Shown here piece after piece: positions 29,845 to 39,917 of a stretch of 64,000 nt of DNA; the first letter of the stretch is position 1, and each line of letters opens with the position of its first letter. The notes beneath the pieces were generated by a model. That model was not told where the DNA came from. It searched no databases and saw nothing but the letters and a program-made list of their open reading frames with translations. The stretch lies in contig NZ_PIZU01000001.1 in assembly GCF_002838065.1 (NCBI RefSeq), forward strand, positions 1-64,000, read 5' to 3'. The position numbers and the translations under genes are program-made. Origin of the DNA: Mycobacterium hubeiense. GTDB taxonomy: Bacteria; Actinomycetota; Actinomycetes; Mycobacteriales; Mycobacteriaceae.

Positions 29845-30196
29845 TCCACTCGTTGTGTGAAATAACAAGGGTCCGTGCCGGCTCGGAGATGTCGACGTAG
29901 TAATGGCCTGCACCGCTGCTCTGACTCATCCCTGTCAACATCTCGATGATTTTCGCCGCCTTGGCTTGATCAAACCGCCACACAACGCGATCGTCGTGCA
30001 GCTCGATATCGGCGGCGCCAGGCTCTATGGAGAATTCGTGAGTAATGCCGCCGTGGTCCATTCGCGACAACCCGTGCTGCTCTGCTTGACGCAGTGGCGT
30101 CAGGAACGCCTCCACCCCGGCGGTGTCCATGGCCAACAACACCACGTCATCGCCGAAATCGAACTCAGGGACGAGTTCGACGTGGAGTACGGTCAT
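29804..30196 (-). CDS. Hypothetical protein downstream of the BREX operon
   Basis: A 130-residue soluble acidic protein beginning MTVLHVELVPEFDFGDDVV, with LLAMDTAGVEAFLTPLRQAE and a later AGHYYVDISEPARTLVISHN stretch. It reads as an alpha/beta protein of unknown family; the size and acidic character fit immunity proteins, but this is only an analogy. It begins 91 bases after the brxHI stop on the same strand and may be the last cistron of that transcript. A GAGAG precedes the ATG. Confidence 0.5.
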   Translation of the reverse strand: MTVLHVELVPEFDFGDDVVLLAMDTAGVEAFLTPLRQAEQHGLSRMDHGGITHEFSIEPGAADIELHDDRVVWRFDQAKAAKIIEMLTGMSQSSGAGHYYVDISEPARTLVISHNEWTSQSFPLARFREL

Positions 30197-30287
30197 ATCA
30201 ACTCACATTCTCTCACGGTGAGCGCTGGCAACCATGGGGTTGGTACTTGCCCTCGGCACCTCTGACGCATCAATGATTACGTCACAG

Positions 30288-32369
30288 CTACCGGACGAAA
30301 ATGCGGTAATCACCGAGCACCTCGGCCGCCCGCGCTTGGTCGCCGATGCGCGCGGATAGCGTGGCCCGAGCCAACTCGGGCGGCAGGGCCGACGAAAACT
30401 TCAGCCCCCGAAGCGCGTTCGCGTCGACCGCGGGCTCCTGCCACTCGACGGCATCCAGCGCGGCGGAGAACTCGGCGGCCGTGACGCCCGGTAGCAGCCG
30501 CAGCGACTTCTCGTCGATCCGCTGCCGGGGATCGACGATCGACGGCAATGACGCCTGCAGCGTCCGGTTGGCCGCAGTCCCCGCCCACGTCCACCACCTG
30601 CCGGCCGAGTCGCGAGGCAGCCGCACGATCAACGCGTCGGCAGATACGTTGTCGCCGTTCGCCTCTCGGATCTCTGCAAGCTTCGCCGATGCTCGCCCGG
30701 TGAATGCCACTCCCGCAGGTAGCGCCCCCAGCAGCACCGCCCGCATGCCGCGGGCGATGTCGTACGACAGCCCTCCGCCGGACCCCGACCACTTGGCCCG
30801 CCCACCTCCGTCCTCGGGTTCGACGAAACATCTCCTACGGTCCCAATCGACATGGGTGACTCGCCACGACCTGCCGCCCAGCAGCAGCACTCGCGGCCCG
30901 TCGACTTCGTCGGTGAGCAACTCCGTGCCGATGGTTCCAACTTCCACGCGTCCGGCGAGGACGAGGAATTCCGGGGGCGCGGTGAACACCGCAGTCAGGT
31001 CGGAGAAGTAGCGACGGCCGAATTTCCTCTCGGCCTCGGGGCCGATGTGCAAGAACGGCCCGTCGCGCTCGAAGAATCCTTCAGCGACAAGGTGATCCAG
31101 AATCGCCGAACCGGCATCGAACACCGGCAGGCCACCCCACCACGACGCCCACTCCCCCGCACTGATCCGGTGTTCCTGCAGGCACAATGCCATCAATTGT
31201 TGCGCCGCGATGTGCCGCGGCGCAGGCGGCGGAGTGATCGGCTCGACCCAGCCGTGCGACCACCGGTGCAGCATCCCTGCGGCCAGCAGCACACTGTCGT
31301 CGTCAACGCACAGAAACAGACAATTGCGGACGGTGTCCGCGCGACGGCCGGTGCGGCCCAACCGTTGCAGGAACGACGCGACCGTTCGCGTGGAGCCGAT
31401 CTGGATGACACGGTCGAGATCGCCTACATCGATGCCGAGTTCGAGGGTTGAGGTGGCGACGATGACGGTGTCGCGTGTCTCGGCGAACGCCGCTTCGGAG
31501 CGCCGTCGTTCGGCCGCCGAAAGCGACGAGTGGGACACAAAGGTCGAGACGCCGAATTCCCGCAACGCGACCCCGAGTTCCTCGGCCCGGCGTCTGCTGT
31601 CGACGAACACCAGTCGCTTCTCTCCGGCGTGCAGTGAAGCGATCACCTTGGCGGCATTGCCCAGCGACGCGACGTAATCCACGGTGACCTCGGAGTCGGC
31701 AGTTGATGCACCGGCAGGCGCCACCACCGACGACGCGCGTGCGACGAAGCTGCCCTGCAGCCACGTCACTAGTTCAGCGGGATTCCCGACGGTGGCCGAC
31801 AGCCCTACCCGCTGCAATTCTCGGCCGGCCAGGCGCGATACCCGCTCCAGCACCGCGAGCAAATGCCAGCCCCGGTCGTCGCCGGCGAACGCGTGAATCT
31901 CGTCGACGACCACCGCCCGTAACCCCGAAAACAGCACGCGCGGGTCGACTTTGGTCGACACCAGTATGGATTCGATCGACTCCGGTGTGGTCAGCAGCAC
32001 GTCGGGGCGCTCGGAGAGGATCCGCTGCCGTTGACTCTGGCCAACGTCACCGTGCCAGACGGCCGCCGACCGGCCCAGCCATTTCGCGTAGCCGTCGATG
32101 CGGGGCTGCAAATTGTTGAGCAGCGCCCGCAGCGGACACACGTACAGCATAGACAGTCCTTGCCAGTCCTCGCTCGCCATCCGCGACAGCAGCGGGAACA
32201 CCGCAGCTTCGGTCTTACCGCCGGCGGTGGGCGCCAGGACCAGGGTGTCGCAACCCTCCAGGATGGGCGCCACAGCTTGCGCCTGCGTGAGACGAAGACT
32301 GTTCCACCGCAACGTGTTTGCCAGATGGTATTGCAGCCCGGGATGCAGTCGATCGAACGCATCCATCAC
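30288..32369 (-). CDS. brxHI: BrxHI, Lhr-like DEAD/DEAH helicase of BREX type 2
   Basis: A 693-residue SF2 helicase. Motif I is APTAGGKTEAA, motif Ia PLRALLNNL, motif II DEIH, motif III SATVG, motifs V and VI ATSTLELGIDVGD and QRLGRTGRR. The C-terminal 250 residues form the extra winged-helix and beta domains typical of Lhr-like proteins. In BREX type 2 this helicase is the last gene of the operon and probably remodels DNA or DNA-protein complexes; its exact step is not known. The start overlaps the brxD stop (GTGA, or ATG one codon later). Confidence 0.9.
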   Translation of the reverse strand: MMDAFDRLHPGLQYHLANTLRWNSLRLTQAQAVAPILEGCDTLVLAPTAGGKTEAAVFPLLSRMASEDWQGLSMLYVCPLRALLNNLQPRIDGYAKWLGRSAAVWHGDVGQSQRQRILSERPDVLLTTPESIESILVSTKVDPRVLFSGLRAVVVDEIHAFAGDDRGWHLLAVLERVSRLAGRELQRVGLSATVGNPAELVTWLQGSFVARASSVVAPAGASTADSEVTVDYVASLGNAAKVIASLHAGEKRLVFVDSRRRAEELGVALREFGVSTFVSHSSLSAAERRRSEAAFAETRDTVIVATSTLELGIDVGDLDRVIQIGSTRTVASFLQRLGRTGRRADTVRNCLFLCVDDDSVLLAAGMLHRWSHGWVEPITPPPAPRHIAAQQLMALCLQEHRISAGEWASWWGGLPVFDAGSAILDHLVAEGFFERDGPFLHIGPEAERKFGRRYFSDLTAVFTAPPEFLVLAGRVEVGTIGTELLTDEVDGPRVLLLGGRSWRVTHVDWDRRRCFVEPEDGGGRAKWSGSGGGLSYDIARGMRAVLLGALPAGVAFTGRASAKLAEIREANGDNVSADALIVRLPRDSAGRWWTWAGTAANRTLQASLPSIVDPRQRIDEKSLRLLPGVTAAEFSAALDAVEWQEPAVDANALRGLKFSSALPPELARATLSARIGDQARAAEVLGDYRIFVR

Positions 32370-33640
32370 AGATCGAGCACAACGTCGTCGGCGGTCAGCG
32401 CTGCGCGTTCGGCGGTGGACAGTTCATTTTCGGCGATGCGCACTTCGTAATCCCGATACGGATCGAAGTCCGGGAACTGTTCGATCTTGTCCAGAACGTC
32501 GACGAGTTTGCGCAAGAACAGCCGTGGCGCGATGCCCACCCTCCCCCCGAGCTCACCCGCCACCGCGGCCGAAAACTGTTGCAGGAAGGTGTCGTCGGCC
32601 ACCGAGGTCACCCGGTCGGGGTCAGGTACACCCGCGACGTACAGGGTGCGGACGCGGGTGCCCAGTTCGATCAGGCGCGGCTGGTCGAATCCGGTGAGGC
32701 GCAGTTGCGGGGCCCGCGGGTTGTCGAACCGGGGGTCCTTCGCGAACTCGGTGTGCAGTCGGTCAGCCAGCGGCGGCAGCAACGGTATGCCCTGACGGCC
32801 CTCGAAGAACGCCGGCGTCCCGGTGATCAGCAGGAACAGGCCCGGGAAATGGCCGTCGTGGACCTCGTCAACGAGTTGGCGTAACGCGTTGAGCGCCTTG
32901 GCTCGTGCATCACTGCGGATGCGTTGCAGTGTCTCCACCTCGTCAAGCACCAAGAGCAGCCCGGGGTGGCCGGCGTCGGCCAGAACAGCCAACAGCCCGC
33001 GCAGGAAGCCCAGCGCGAGAAAGTGATCGAGATCGCCCTTGATACCGGCACGGCGTTTGACCGTCGCGGCCACATGCGGCTGCCCGCCCAGCCACGCGAC
33101 CAGTCCATCGGCGCCGTCGTGGTCTCCCTCGGCGACCATCCGCCGGTAGGCGCGGATCGCCAGCGGAAACACCGGTGCCCGCGCGGCGACGTCGGTGAGC
33201 CGGCGTTCCAGCAGAGTGTCCGCGTCCACGCCCTGCTGGCGGGCGTCGTCGTCGATGGTGAACAGCCACGCGTCCAGCACCGGCCGCAATGCGCTCGGCG
33301 GAATCGTCGCGGTACGCAGAGATTCGATGCTGCGCCGGTACACCGTCTCCAATTTGTGCAGTGGCGTGTCGATCTCGTTGATCTGGACCTCGGCGACGGC
33401 GAACCCCTTCTTCATCGCCCGGTCCGCCAGCCAGCGCGCGAAAAACGTCTTACCGGAGCCGTATTCGCCGCGCACCGCCTTGAACATCGCGCCTCCGGCC
33501 GCGACGGCATCGAGGGAGGCGTCGAGTTCGGCTTCGAATCGCCCCAGCCCCACGGCCAACTGGTCGAGCCCGTTGGACGGCACGGTGCCGCGTCGCAGTG
33601 CGTCGAGGATCTCGCGGCGGCGCCGCGCCGACACGCTCAC
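32366..33640 (-). CDS. brxD: BrxD, BREX ATP-binding protein
   Basis: A 424-residue P-loop ATPase. Walker A is RGEYGSGKTFFARW at about residue 58 and Walker B is LLLVLDEVETLQ; a sensor-like LFLLITGTPAFFEG follows. The family (DUF2791, ORC/STAND-like ATPases) is a core part of BREX type 2. It may load the Lhr-like helicase or the methylase complex onto DNA; this is an inference from its ATPase type. The GTG start overlaps the pglZ stop by 4 bases and its stop overlaps the helicase start, so the three should be made in step. Confidence 0.9.
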   Translation of the reverse strand: MSVSARRRREILDALRRGTVPSNGLDQLAVGLGRFEAELDASLDAVAAGGAMFKAVRGEYGSGKTFFARWLADRAMKKGFAVAEVQINEIDTPLHKLETVYRRSIESLRTATIPPSALRPVLDAWLFTIDDDARQQGVDADTLLERRLTDVAARAPVFPLAIRAYRRMVAEGDHDGADGLVAWLGGQPHVAATVKRRAGIKGDLDHFLALGFLRGLLAVLADAGHPGLLLVLDEVETLQRIRSDARAKALNALRQLVDEVHDGHFPGLFLLITGTPAFFEGRQGIPLLPPLADRLHTEFAKDPRFDNPRAPQLRLTGFDQPRLIELGTRVRTLYVAGVPDPDRVTSVADDTFLQQFSAAVAGELGGRVGIAPRLFLRKLVDVLDKIEQFPDFDPYRDYEVRIAENELSTAERAALTADDVVLDL

Positions 33641-36258
33641 TCCGACACTCCGAACTGTTCCTTGAGCGCATCGACGTCGAGGCGCACGACACCCCGGCTG
33701 ACCCGCAACACCTCATAGCCTTCGACGTCGAGCACTCGTTTGGTCTGCATCAGCGCACCGTTGACGCTGGCCGTGGCCACGCCGAGGACAAGGGCCGCCT
33801 GCGCCAGCGTGATCTCGTGCGCGCTGGTGGCGAGCAGCGCGGCCAGTAGGTCGCGGATTTGGTGCTGCTGCACGACGGTTCGCTTGGCGAGCTTCAGTTG
33901 CTCGCTGAACACCTTGCTGCGCAACACTTTGTCGGGCAGCGCACTCGACGGCGCCGCGACATCGAACAGGCTGGCCTCCTGCAGCATCTTCGTCTTGACC
34001 GGGGTGGTGACGACGGGCTGGGCCGGGGCGTGCCACCACGCGGGCTCGGCTCCCGCGACGGGAACCACACCGTCGGGCAGTGTGCCAGCCACCAGCACCA
34101 CCACCGGCACCAGCGCTTCGGCGGGTGATCCCCCGCCGTGGTAGCCCGCGTTGCGGCCCTGATAGCGCACGTCCGGATGGACGGCCAACACGACCCTATG
34201 GTCGGTGGTCAACACACGGGGACCTTCGACGACGACCTCGCGATCGTGGTCGACGTTGGCGAAATCGCCGTGGGCACGTTGACCGTAGGTGTTGGCGCGC
34301 TCGACCTTGGCACTGGTGCCGTACTCGATGATGTGGCCGTGGTCGGAGGTGATCACCACTGCGCGTCCGGCATTTTTCGCGGCGTGCAGCAACGCACGCA
34401 GATGCGTGATGGTGGTCAATGTCCAGTCGGTGCCGCCCGGGTCGGTGTGGTGCAGTGTGTCGTCGACGTAGTTGAGCACCGCGGCGACCAGCGGTTGGTG
34501 TTCGACGTCAGCGATCGCGTTGTTGACGTCGGTGGCCAGCGAGGCACCAGCGGGGATGGCGTCCAGCGCTTTCTTATGGAAGATCGGGTCCGGTGCACCG
34601 CCGGTGGCTTCCAGTTGCGCCTCGCGGATCAGTACGACGAAGCCGCTTCGCTCGACGGCGTCGGGGCCTTCGCGTAGTTCCCCACACAGCAGAGAGCATC
34701 GGCTGCGCTGGGTCAGGGTGGGCAGCACCGCCAGCGCAGCGCCGCGGTGTCCGTCGCCACTGGCGGAGATCTCCACCCACCCGTCACCCTGCGCGGCCGC
34801 GACGAGGTCGTTGGCAGCAGCCAGCGACAGCGCGTCGATAACGAGCAGCAGCGTCGGTGTCTTCTTGGCGAGGGGTATCACCCACTGCGCCACCACATTC
34901 TCGATGGTTTGCACCGGCGGTTTGGGTGCGTCGGCCAGCGCCTGCGCGAACGCGCGATCGTAGGGACCTCGGCGGACCGCGACGGCGTCGATGACTGCGC
35001 GCAGCGCCTCGGCCAGGTGCGGGCCGTCGGCACCTCTGCGCGCGGCGACCAACGCTGTATCGACCCACGACAGCTCGCGCACATAAAGCGCAGTGGCATC
35101 CACGAGTCCCGTTGCGGACGAGGGTGTTTGAGCCAGCCAACGAACCAGCCGGATGGCGCCGGCGAACGCCGCGCACGACGGGTCCGATCCGAAAAGGAAA
35201 TGGCTCTGCACATCGGCCCACGCGCTTTCCACCCTGGGCTGGGTGTCCGGCCGGGTCAGCGCCGTCGTCATCGCGTCGGCGAGGACATCCAGCCGGCGTT
35301 CCAGACCGTGCCTCAACAACTCCGATGACGCCGCGGCCGCGCCGATCCCGAGGTTATCCACCGCGGCGGCCGCGGCCTGCAGCACGGAGTGCGGCGACGT
35401 CAGCGAGTTGGTCACCAGGCCGCGGGCGTTGACGTACCAGGCGTCTAGGTCCTCAGCGCTCAGCGCGGCGAGCCCGTAGTGGCCGAGGAAAACACCGAGG
35501 GCCTTGGAGTGATCGGCGTCGGGCGCCGGCGAGAACAAACCCGCCACAATGCCCAGCGGCACCAGCTCACTGATCTGGTTGCTGCTCAGCAGCGCGGTCA
35601 GCGGAGCGGCGATGGCGGCGGCGCGCCCGGCCAGCCAGCCGCAGAACGCCGCCGTGAGATCGGCCCCGCCACGGTCGCGCAGCCCGTCCAGGGCGGCGAC
35701 GGCCTCCGCCGACAGGCTCCACTCCAGCACCGCGAGCGTATCGATCTCCACGTCGGCCCGGTTGACGATCTTCAGGACGTCGCGCGCGACGGCGGCCATG
35801 GCGTGGTCTCGGGTCAGCACCCCGCCCGGCGCCGGAGTGTAGGCGTCGGGCGACAGGATGTTCAGCAAGCCGTTGGCGATGGCGCGGTCGTTGTGGACTC
35901 GATACAGCGCGGGTTCGATGGTGGAGGCGGCGAAGTTGCTGCGCAACGCATCCCACGGGTCGGGGGTGATGAGCCTGCCGTCGAGCAGGTGCGCCAGCAC
36001 GGTGTCGCTGAGATCGTCGTCGTCGACGTCGGTCAGCACCACCGTCCAGGCGTCGGCGTCGCGGGTGTTGATCGCCTCCCAAATCGCCAACACCGACGGG
36101 CACGCTACGACGGTGACGGGGGTACCTTCGTAATCGAAAGTGCGGCCGTTCCATTCGGGTTTCGCGCGTAGGCCGAGCACGCCGTGGGCGTACCGTTTGG
36201 CTTTGGCTTTGCCCAGCCGCGCCCGGATGATGGGTTCGGTCGCCGTCAGTGTGCTCAC
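33637..36258 (-). CDS. pglZ: PglZ, alkaline-phosphatase-superfamily protein of BREX
   Basis: An 873-residue protein. The phosphatase-fold core lies at residues about 470-720, with VIDALS (473-478) and the metal-binding ITSDHGH (636-642). The N-terminal 450 residues are helical and specific to PglZ. The C-terminal 130 residues include a winged-helix-like segment. PglZ is present in all BREX types; in Streptomyces it is needed to keep PglX from being toxic. I chose GTG 36258, overlapping the pglY stop by 4 bases, over a GTG three codons upstream. Confidence 0.92.
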   Translation of the reverse strand: MSTLTATEPIIRARLGKAKAKRYAHGVLGLRAKPEWNGRTFDYEGTPVTVVACPSVLAIWEAINTRDADAWTVVLTDVDDDDLSDTVLAHLLDGRLITPDPWDALRSNFAASTIEPALYRVHNDRAIANGLLNILSPDAYTPAPGGVLTRDHAMAAVARDVLKIVNRADVEIDTLAVLEWSLSAEAVAALDGLRDRGGADLTAAFCGWLAGRAAAIAAPLTALLSSNQISELVPLGIVAGLFSPAPDADHSKALGVFLGHYGLAALSAEDLDAWYVNARGLVTNSLTSPHSVLQAAAAAVDNLGIGAAAASSELLRHGLERRLDVLADAMTTALTRPDTQPRVESAWADVQSHFLFGSDPSCAAFAGAIRLVRWLAQTPSSATGLVDATALYVRELSWVDTALVAARRGADGPHLAEALRAVIDAVAVRRGPYDRAFAQALADAPKPPVQTIENVVAQWVIPLAKKTPTLLLVIDALSLAAANDLVAAAQGDGWVEISASGDGHRGAALAVLPTLTQRSRCSLLCGELREGPDAVERSGFVVLIREAQLEATGGAPDPIFHKKALDAIPAGASLATDVNNAIADVEHQPLVAAVLNYVDDTLHHTDPGGTDWTLTTITHLRALLHAAKNAGRAVVITSDHGHIIEYGTSAKVERANTYGQRAHGDFANVDHDREVVVEGPRVLTTDHRVVLAVHPDVRYQGRNAGYHGGGSPAEALVPVVVLVAGTLPDGVVPVAGAEPAWWHAPAQPVVTTPVKTKMLQEASLFDVAAPSSALPDKVLRSKVFSEQLKLAKRTVVQQHQIRDLLAALLATSAHEITLAQAALVLGVATASVNGALMQTKRVLDVEGYEVLRVSRGVVRLDVDALKEQFGVSE

Positions 36259-39200
36259 TCCACCCACCAGCGCACGTGGATTGTCTTGCCGTGTTTGGAC
36301 AATGCTTCGGTCAGCTTCGAATGCAATCTGGACAGCTCCTGCGGGCTGCTGATCGCAGCCTCACCGGACTCCTCGCCGGCGGGGGGCTTCGGCTTGTCCT
36401 CGACCACCCAGGCGACCAGCTTGTTCTCCTCGCTGGCCAGCTCATCGCTCAGTGACCGGCCGGGCACGGCGATCGCGGTCTGTAGCGACCGTTGGATCGC
36501 CCGTGCGCTGTCGCCGGCCTCCCCCGGTCGATCGGCGCCGGCGCGCAATGTCTCCAGCAGCGGCCATTTGAAGTTGCGCAGGGCGCGGGCGTCGCGTGCC
36601 GCGTCGTTGCGGATCTGACCCGCTGTTTCGACGGCGACGGGAAGTGTGACGGTGGCCATCGCATCAATTAGGGCGACATTTCCCGTTGTGGTGCTGAGCT
36701 TTTCGACGAACTCACGCAGCTCCACCGCGGTGGTCAGTCGGTCGCCGGCGCCGGGTGTCGAACCCAGCCGCGTATGCGCGGGCTGTAGTTCGTCGACGAG
36801 ATAACCGAGTTCGGTGACGGCGTCGGAGGCCTTGGCGCGGACCTGGGTGGCGAATTCGGCGACGTTGGCGCCGGTGAGATAGGTGCGCGGCATGGTGTAG
36901 CCGAACAGTTTGGACGCGTTGGCGCGGGCGTCGTCCCAGGCCTGCTGGGTGGGCAGTTCCTCGGCGCGCAGTTCGATGCCGCGCCGCAGCCGGCCCAGCG
37001 GCGGCGGGGTGATCGCAAGGCCCGCCTCGAACCAGGCCCGCTTGCGCAGCAGCGCCCACGCGCAGACCACCAGATCGCGCGCTTCGGGTCGCAGCCCCCA
37101 CTTGGGGGTGATCGTGTCGATATGGTCTTGCAGCACACCGACGGTGAGGGGCTGCGCCTGGTGTGCGGCGCGGTCAAGTTCACCGGCCCAGTAGGCGAAC
37201 GAGTCCTCGCCGAACAGGAAGTGGTCTTCGGTTGCCTTGCCGACGCGCAACGGGCCGGCGATGCGGCGCAGGACCTTGCGATCGCTGCCCGGGTTCGTGG
37301 GGACTCGCCCGTCGCGGTGGGCGCAGGCCTGCTCGACGTAGTCGCGCACCGTTTCAAAATTGCGGACGGTGAGTTCCTCGTCGGCGGGTTCGAACGCCGG
37401 GTGGTTGGGGTAGGTCGCCGCGAACGCCTGGTCGACGATCTTGAGGAATGCATCCTCCAGGTTGGCGGCGGGTGGCATCTCGGGCTGGAAGTCGCGAGAC
37501 AGCGAGGTGAGCACGTCGTACTGCTGCGACTCGGCGGTGATGCGTTTGGGGTCGGCGGGTTCGATGCCGTAGGCCTGCTTGAGCAAGGTCTGGAAGCTGG
37601 TCATGGTGCCGCTGCGCAGGTTCTCCAGGATCCCGCGGGCCTGCGCCCGGTCGGTCGCCGACAGATGGTCGGAGTATTCGTTCCAGCGCTCGCCGCCGCC
37701 GGTGAACAGCCAGTCCAGTTTGACCAGCAGCGCCAGGTCCGCCATCGCCGCGTCGGTGAAGAACCTGGGCAGCCAGACCACGGTGTGCCGGTCGCCGGTG
37801 GTGAGCAACCGGTCGATGCGGTCGATGTCGTCTTTGCTGGTGTAGCCCTCCTCGTCGAACGGGTAGTCGACGACGACGCGCCACGTGCCCGGCCGGTTGT
37901 CGAAGGACTGCTCGGGCAGCGAGCCGGGGTCGCGGACGTTGCCGAACACGATGTCGACCTCGCGGCGCGATCCGCGCCATACGATGGTGCGGGTGGCGGC
38001 GCCGCTCAGGTCGTCCTGCCGGCTCGACAAGCCGAGCGCCTCGTGCACCAGGCGGCGGACGAGCACCCGACGGCGACCCGAATTATCTTCGCCGCGAATG
38101 CGTTCCAGGATCGACTGGTAGTCGACGTCGGCGAGCTGCACCCGGATCACCGGGTTGGCGGCGTCGGAGACGCTGATCTCGGGGACGTCCTTCTGCGCCC
38201 ACTCGCGCACAACGCCGAGAACGACGCGGGATTCGCCGCCGGCCAGCTTGGACCGGATGGATCCGTGGTTGAGCGCGGCCAGCCGCGGCGCGGTGATGTC
38301 GCGCAGCGCTGGGACTCTCGGCGCGATGGCCGACAGCAGCAGGGTTTTCGCGATGCGTTCGTGTGCGCGGAACCCGGCCGGTACCGAAGCGGGATCGTCC
38401 TCGAGTTGTTCCCTGCTGACCGAATGCTTCTCCAGCAGGGAGGGCAGCAGCCGGGTGTGGTAGAGCTCGGTAGCCGATTTGAACATCGCTGCGGCGTGCG
38501 CGTCGATGGGGTCGCCGCCCTCGACGATGTAGTCGAAGGCGTCACCGACGGGAATGAGGTCGTCGACGGTGAGGGTGTCGCGGCGGTCGACGAGCATGCG
38601 CTGCATCACCTTCAGCGCGGTGCGTTCGCGTTGCATCACCGACGACAGGTTGCGCAGCGTGGAGACGAGCACCGGGGAGAACGGGTAGGTGAGCCGGAAT
38701 TCGGCCTCCGACGCGCCGCGGTGGTGCTCGTCGGTGTTGAGGCTGTCGCGCAGCACTTCCCACACCTCGGCGCGGCGGGTGAGGTTCGCGAACGCCTCGT
38801 CGAGTACGGCGCGGGCGGCGTCGTCCTTGGGTGCGAGCAGCCGCGCGTGGGCGACCTCGGCGAGGTTGTCGTCGCCCAGGCCGATCTCGCGGAAGCGGCC
38901 CTGCTGGTAGTGGAACGCGCGGTCGAGTGCCTCCTGCTCGGCGCCGGAGGCTCCCGCGTCGGCGAACCACTTGCGCAGGTCCATCTGGCGGGAGATGAAG
39001 GAGATCAACGGGATTGCACGGTTGCGGCCCGACGACTCGACGAGCTTGGTGATCTTCTGCGATTCGCGGGCGAAGAACTCGGTGTCGCGCACCGAGAACG
39101 CCAACCACAGCACCAGTTCGTCGAGGAACAGCACGACGGCGTCGTAGCCCAGCGATTTGGCGTGTTCGGAGATGACGACGAGGCCGCGGTCGAGGTCGAC

Positions 39201-39917
39201 GTAGTCGGCGGTCTCGGCGAACGATTTGAAGTAGCTGCCGGCCAGCGCGGACACCAGGTCGCGCCGTTCGGGGTCTTCGGGTGAGGCGGCAAGGGCCGCC
39301 TGGTATCGCGGCAGGTCCCAGCCACCGCCGACGAGGCCGCCCCACTCATCGCCGACACCGGAACCGGACCCGAGACCGGCGAGGAATTTGTCGTCGTCGG
39401 CCATCTGCGCGCGCATGTTCTCCGCGTCGGCGAGCAGCTTGTCCGACAGATGCACCGCGGGCAGCGGCGCGTCGGGGTGCAGCCGGGTGATCTGCTCGAC
39501 GTAGCCCCGAAACACCGCCTGCTCAAGGCTTTTCGCGCCGAGCAGATGATAGGTCAGGCGCAGGATCTTCTTGCCAGAGAGCTGCCCGTCGTAGTGTCCG
39601 GTGAGGTCTTGGAACTTCGACGTCCGCACGGCGGGGTGGTTGCCTAGCAGCGCGTAGAGCACGGCCATGAAGTGGCTCTTGCCGGAGCCGAACGACCCGG
39701 TGAGGTAGGCGGCGCGCGACGTGTTGCGGGCTAGCGCGTCGGATACCAGGTCGATGGCGGCGAAGAAGTTGTCTCGCAGCGAGTCGGTGATGACGTACTC
39801 GTCGAGGGCGGCGGCGATGCGCTGGTCGTCGCCGGTGCTGTCGGTCAGGCGCAGCACGTAGTCGTCGCTGCCCACCCGCTCGGGAATGTCGATGACATCG
39901 CGCAGCAGTGTGGTCAT
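36255..39917 (-). CDS. pglY: PglY/BrxC, large BREX ATPase
   Basis: A 1220-residue ATPase. Walker A is GSFGSGKS at residues 74-81, Walker B is [12 protein letters not shown]. Long helical regions follow with no other recognisable catalytic motif, as in BrxC proteins. In Streptomyces PglY binds ATP and is required for phage resistance. The ATG at 39917 overlaps the pglX stop by 4 bases (ATGA) and has an AAGGG about 10 bases upstream; the long open frame before it is antisense-like and not protein. GC content is high and even. Confidence 0.93.
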   Translation of the reverse strand: MTTLLRDVIDIPERVGSDDYVLRLTDSTGDDQRIAAALDEYVITDSLRDNFFAAIDLVSDALARNTSRAAYLTGSFGSGKSHFMAVLYALLGNHPAVRTSKFQDLTGHYDGQLSGKKILRLTYHLLGAKSLEQAVFRGYVEQITRLHPDAPLPAVHLSDKLLADAENMRAQMADDDKFLAGLGSGSGVGDEWGGLVGGGWDLPRYQAALAASPEDPERRDLVSALAGSYFKSFAETADYVDLDRGLVVISEHAKSLGYDAVVLFLDELVLWLAFSVRDTEFFARESQKITKLVESSGRNRAIPLISFISRQMDLRKWFADAGASGAEQEALDRAFHYQQGRFREIGLGDDNLAEVAHARLLAPKDDAARAVLDEAFANLTRRAEVWEVLRDSLNTDEHHRGASEAEFRLTYPFSPVLVSTLRNLSSVMQRERTALKVMQRMLVDRRDTLTVDDLIPVGDAFDYIVEGGDPIDAHAAAMFKSATELYHTRLLPSLLEKHSVSREQLEDDPASVPAGFRAHERIAKTLLLSAIAPRVPALRDITAPRLAALNHGSIRSKLAGGESRVVLGVVREWAQKDVPEISVSDAANPVIRVQLADVDYQSILERIRGEDNSGRRRVLVRRLVHEALGLSSRQDDLSGAATRTIVWRGSRREVDIVFGNVRDPGSLPEQSFDNRPGTWRVVVDYPFDEEGYTSKDDIDRIDRLLTTGDRHTVVWLPRFFTDAAMADLALLVKLDWLFTGGGERWNEYSDHLSATDRAQARGILENLRSGTMTSFQTLLKQAYGIEPADPKRITAESQQYDVLTSLSRDFQPEMPPAANLEDAFLKIVDQAFAATYPNHPAFEPADEELTVRNFETVRDYVEQACAHRDGRVPTNPGSDRKVLRRIAGPLRVGKATEDHFLFGEDSFAYWAGELDRAAHQAQPLTVGVLQDHIDTITPKWGLRPEARDLVVCAWALLRKRAWFEAGLAITPPPLGRLRRGIELRAEELPTQQAWDDARANASKLFGYTMPRTYLTGANVAEFATQVRAKASDAVTELGYLVDELQPAHTRLGSTPGAGDRLTTAVELREFVEKLSTTTGNVALIDAMATVTLPVAVETAGQIRNDAARDARALRNFKWPLLETLRAGADRPGEAGDSARAIQRSLQTAIAVPGRSLSDELASEENKLVAWVVEDKPKPPAGEESGEAAISSPQELSRLHSKLTEALSKHGKTIHVRWWVE

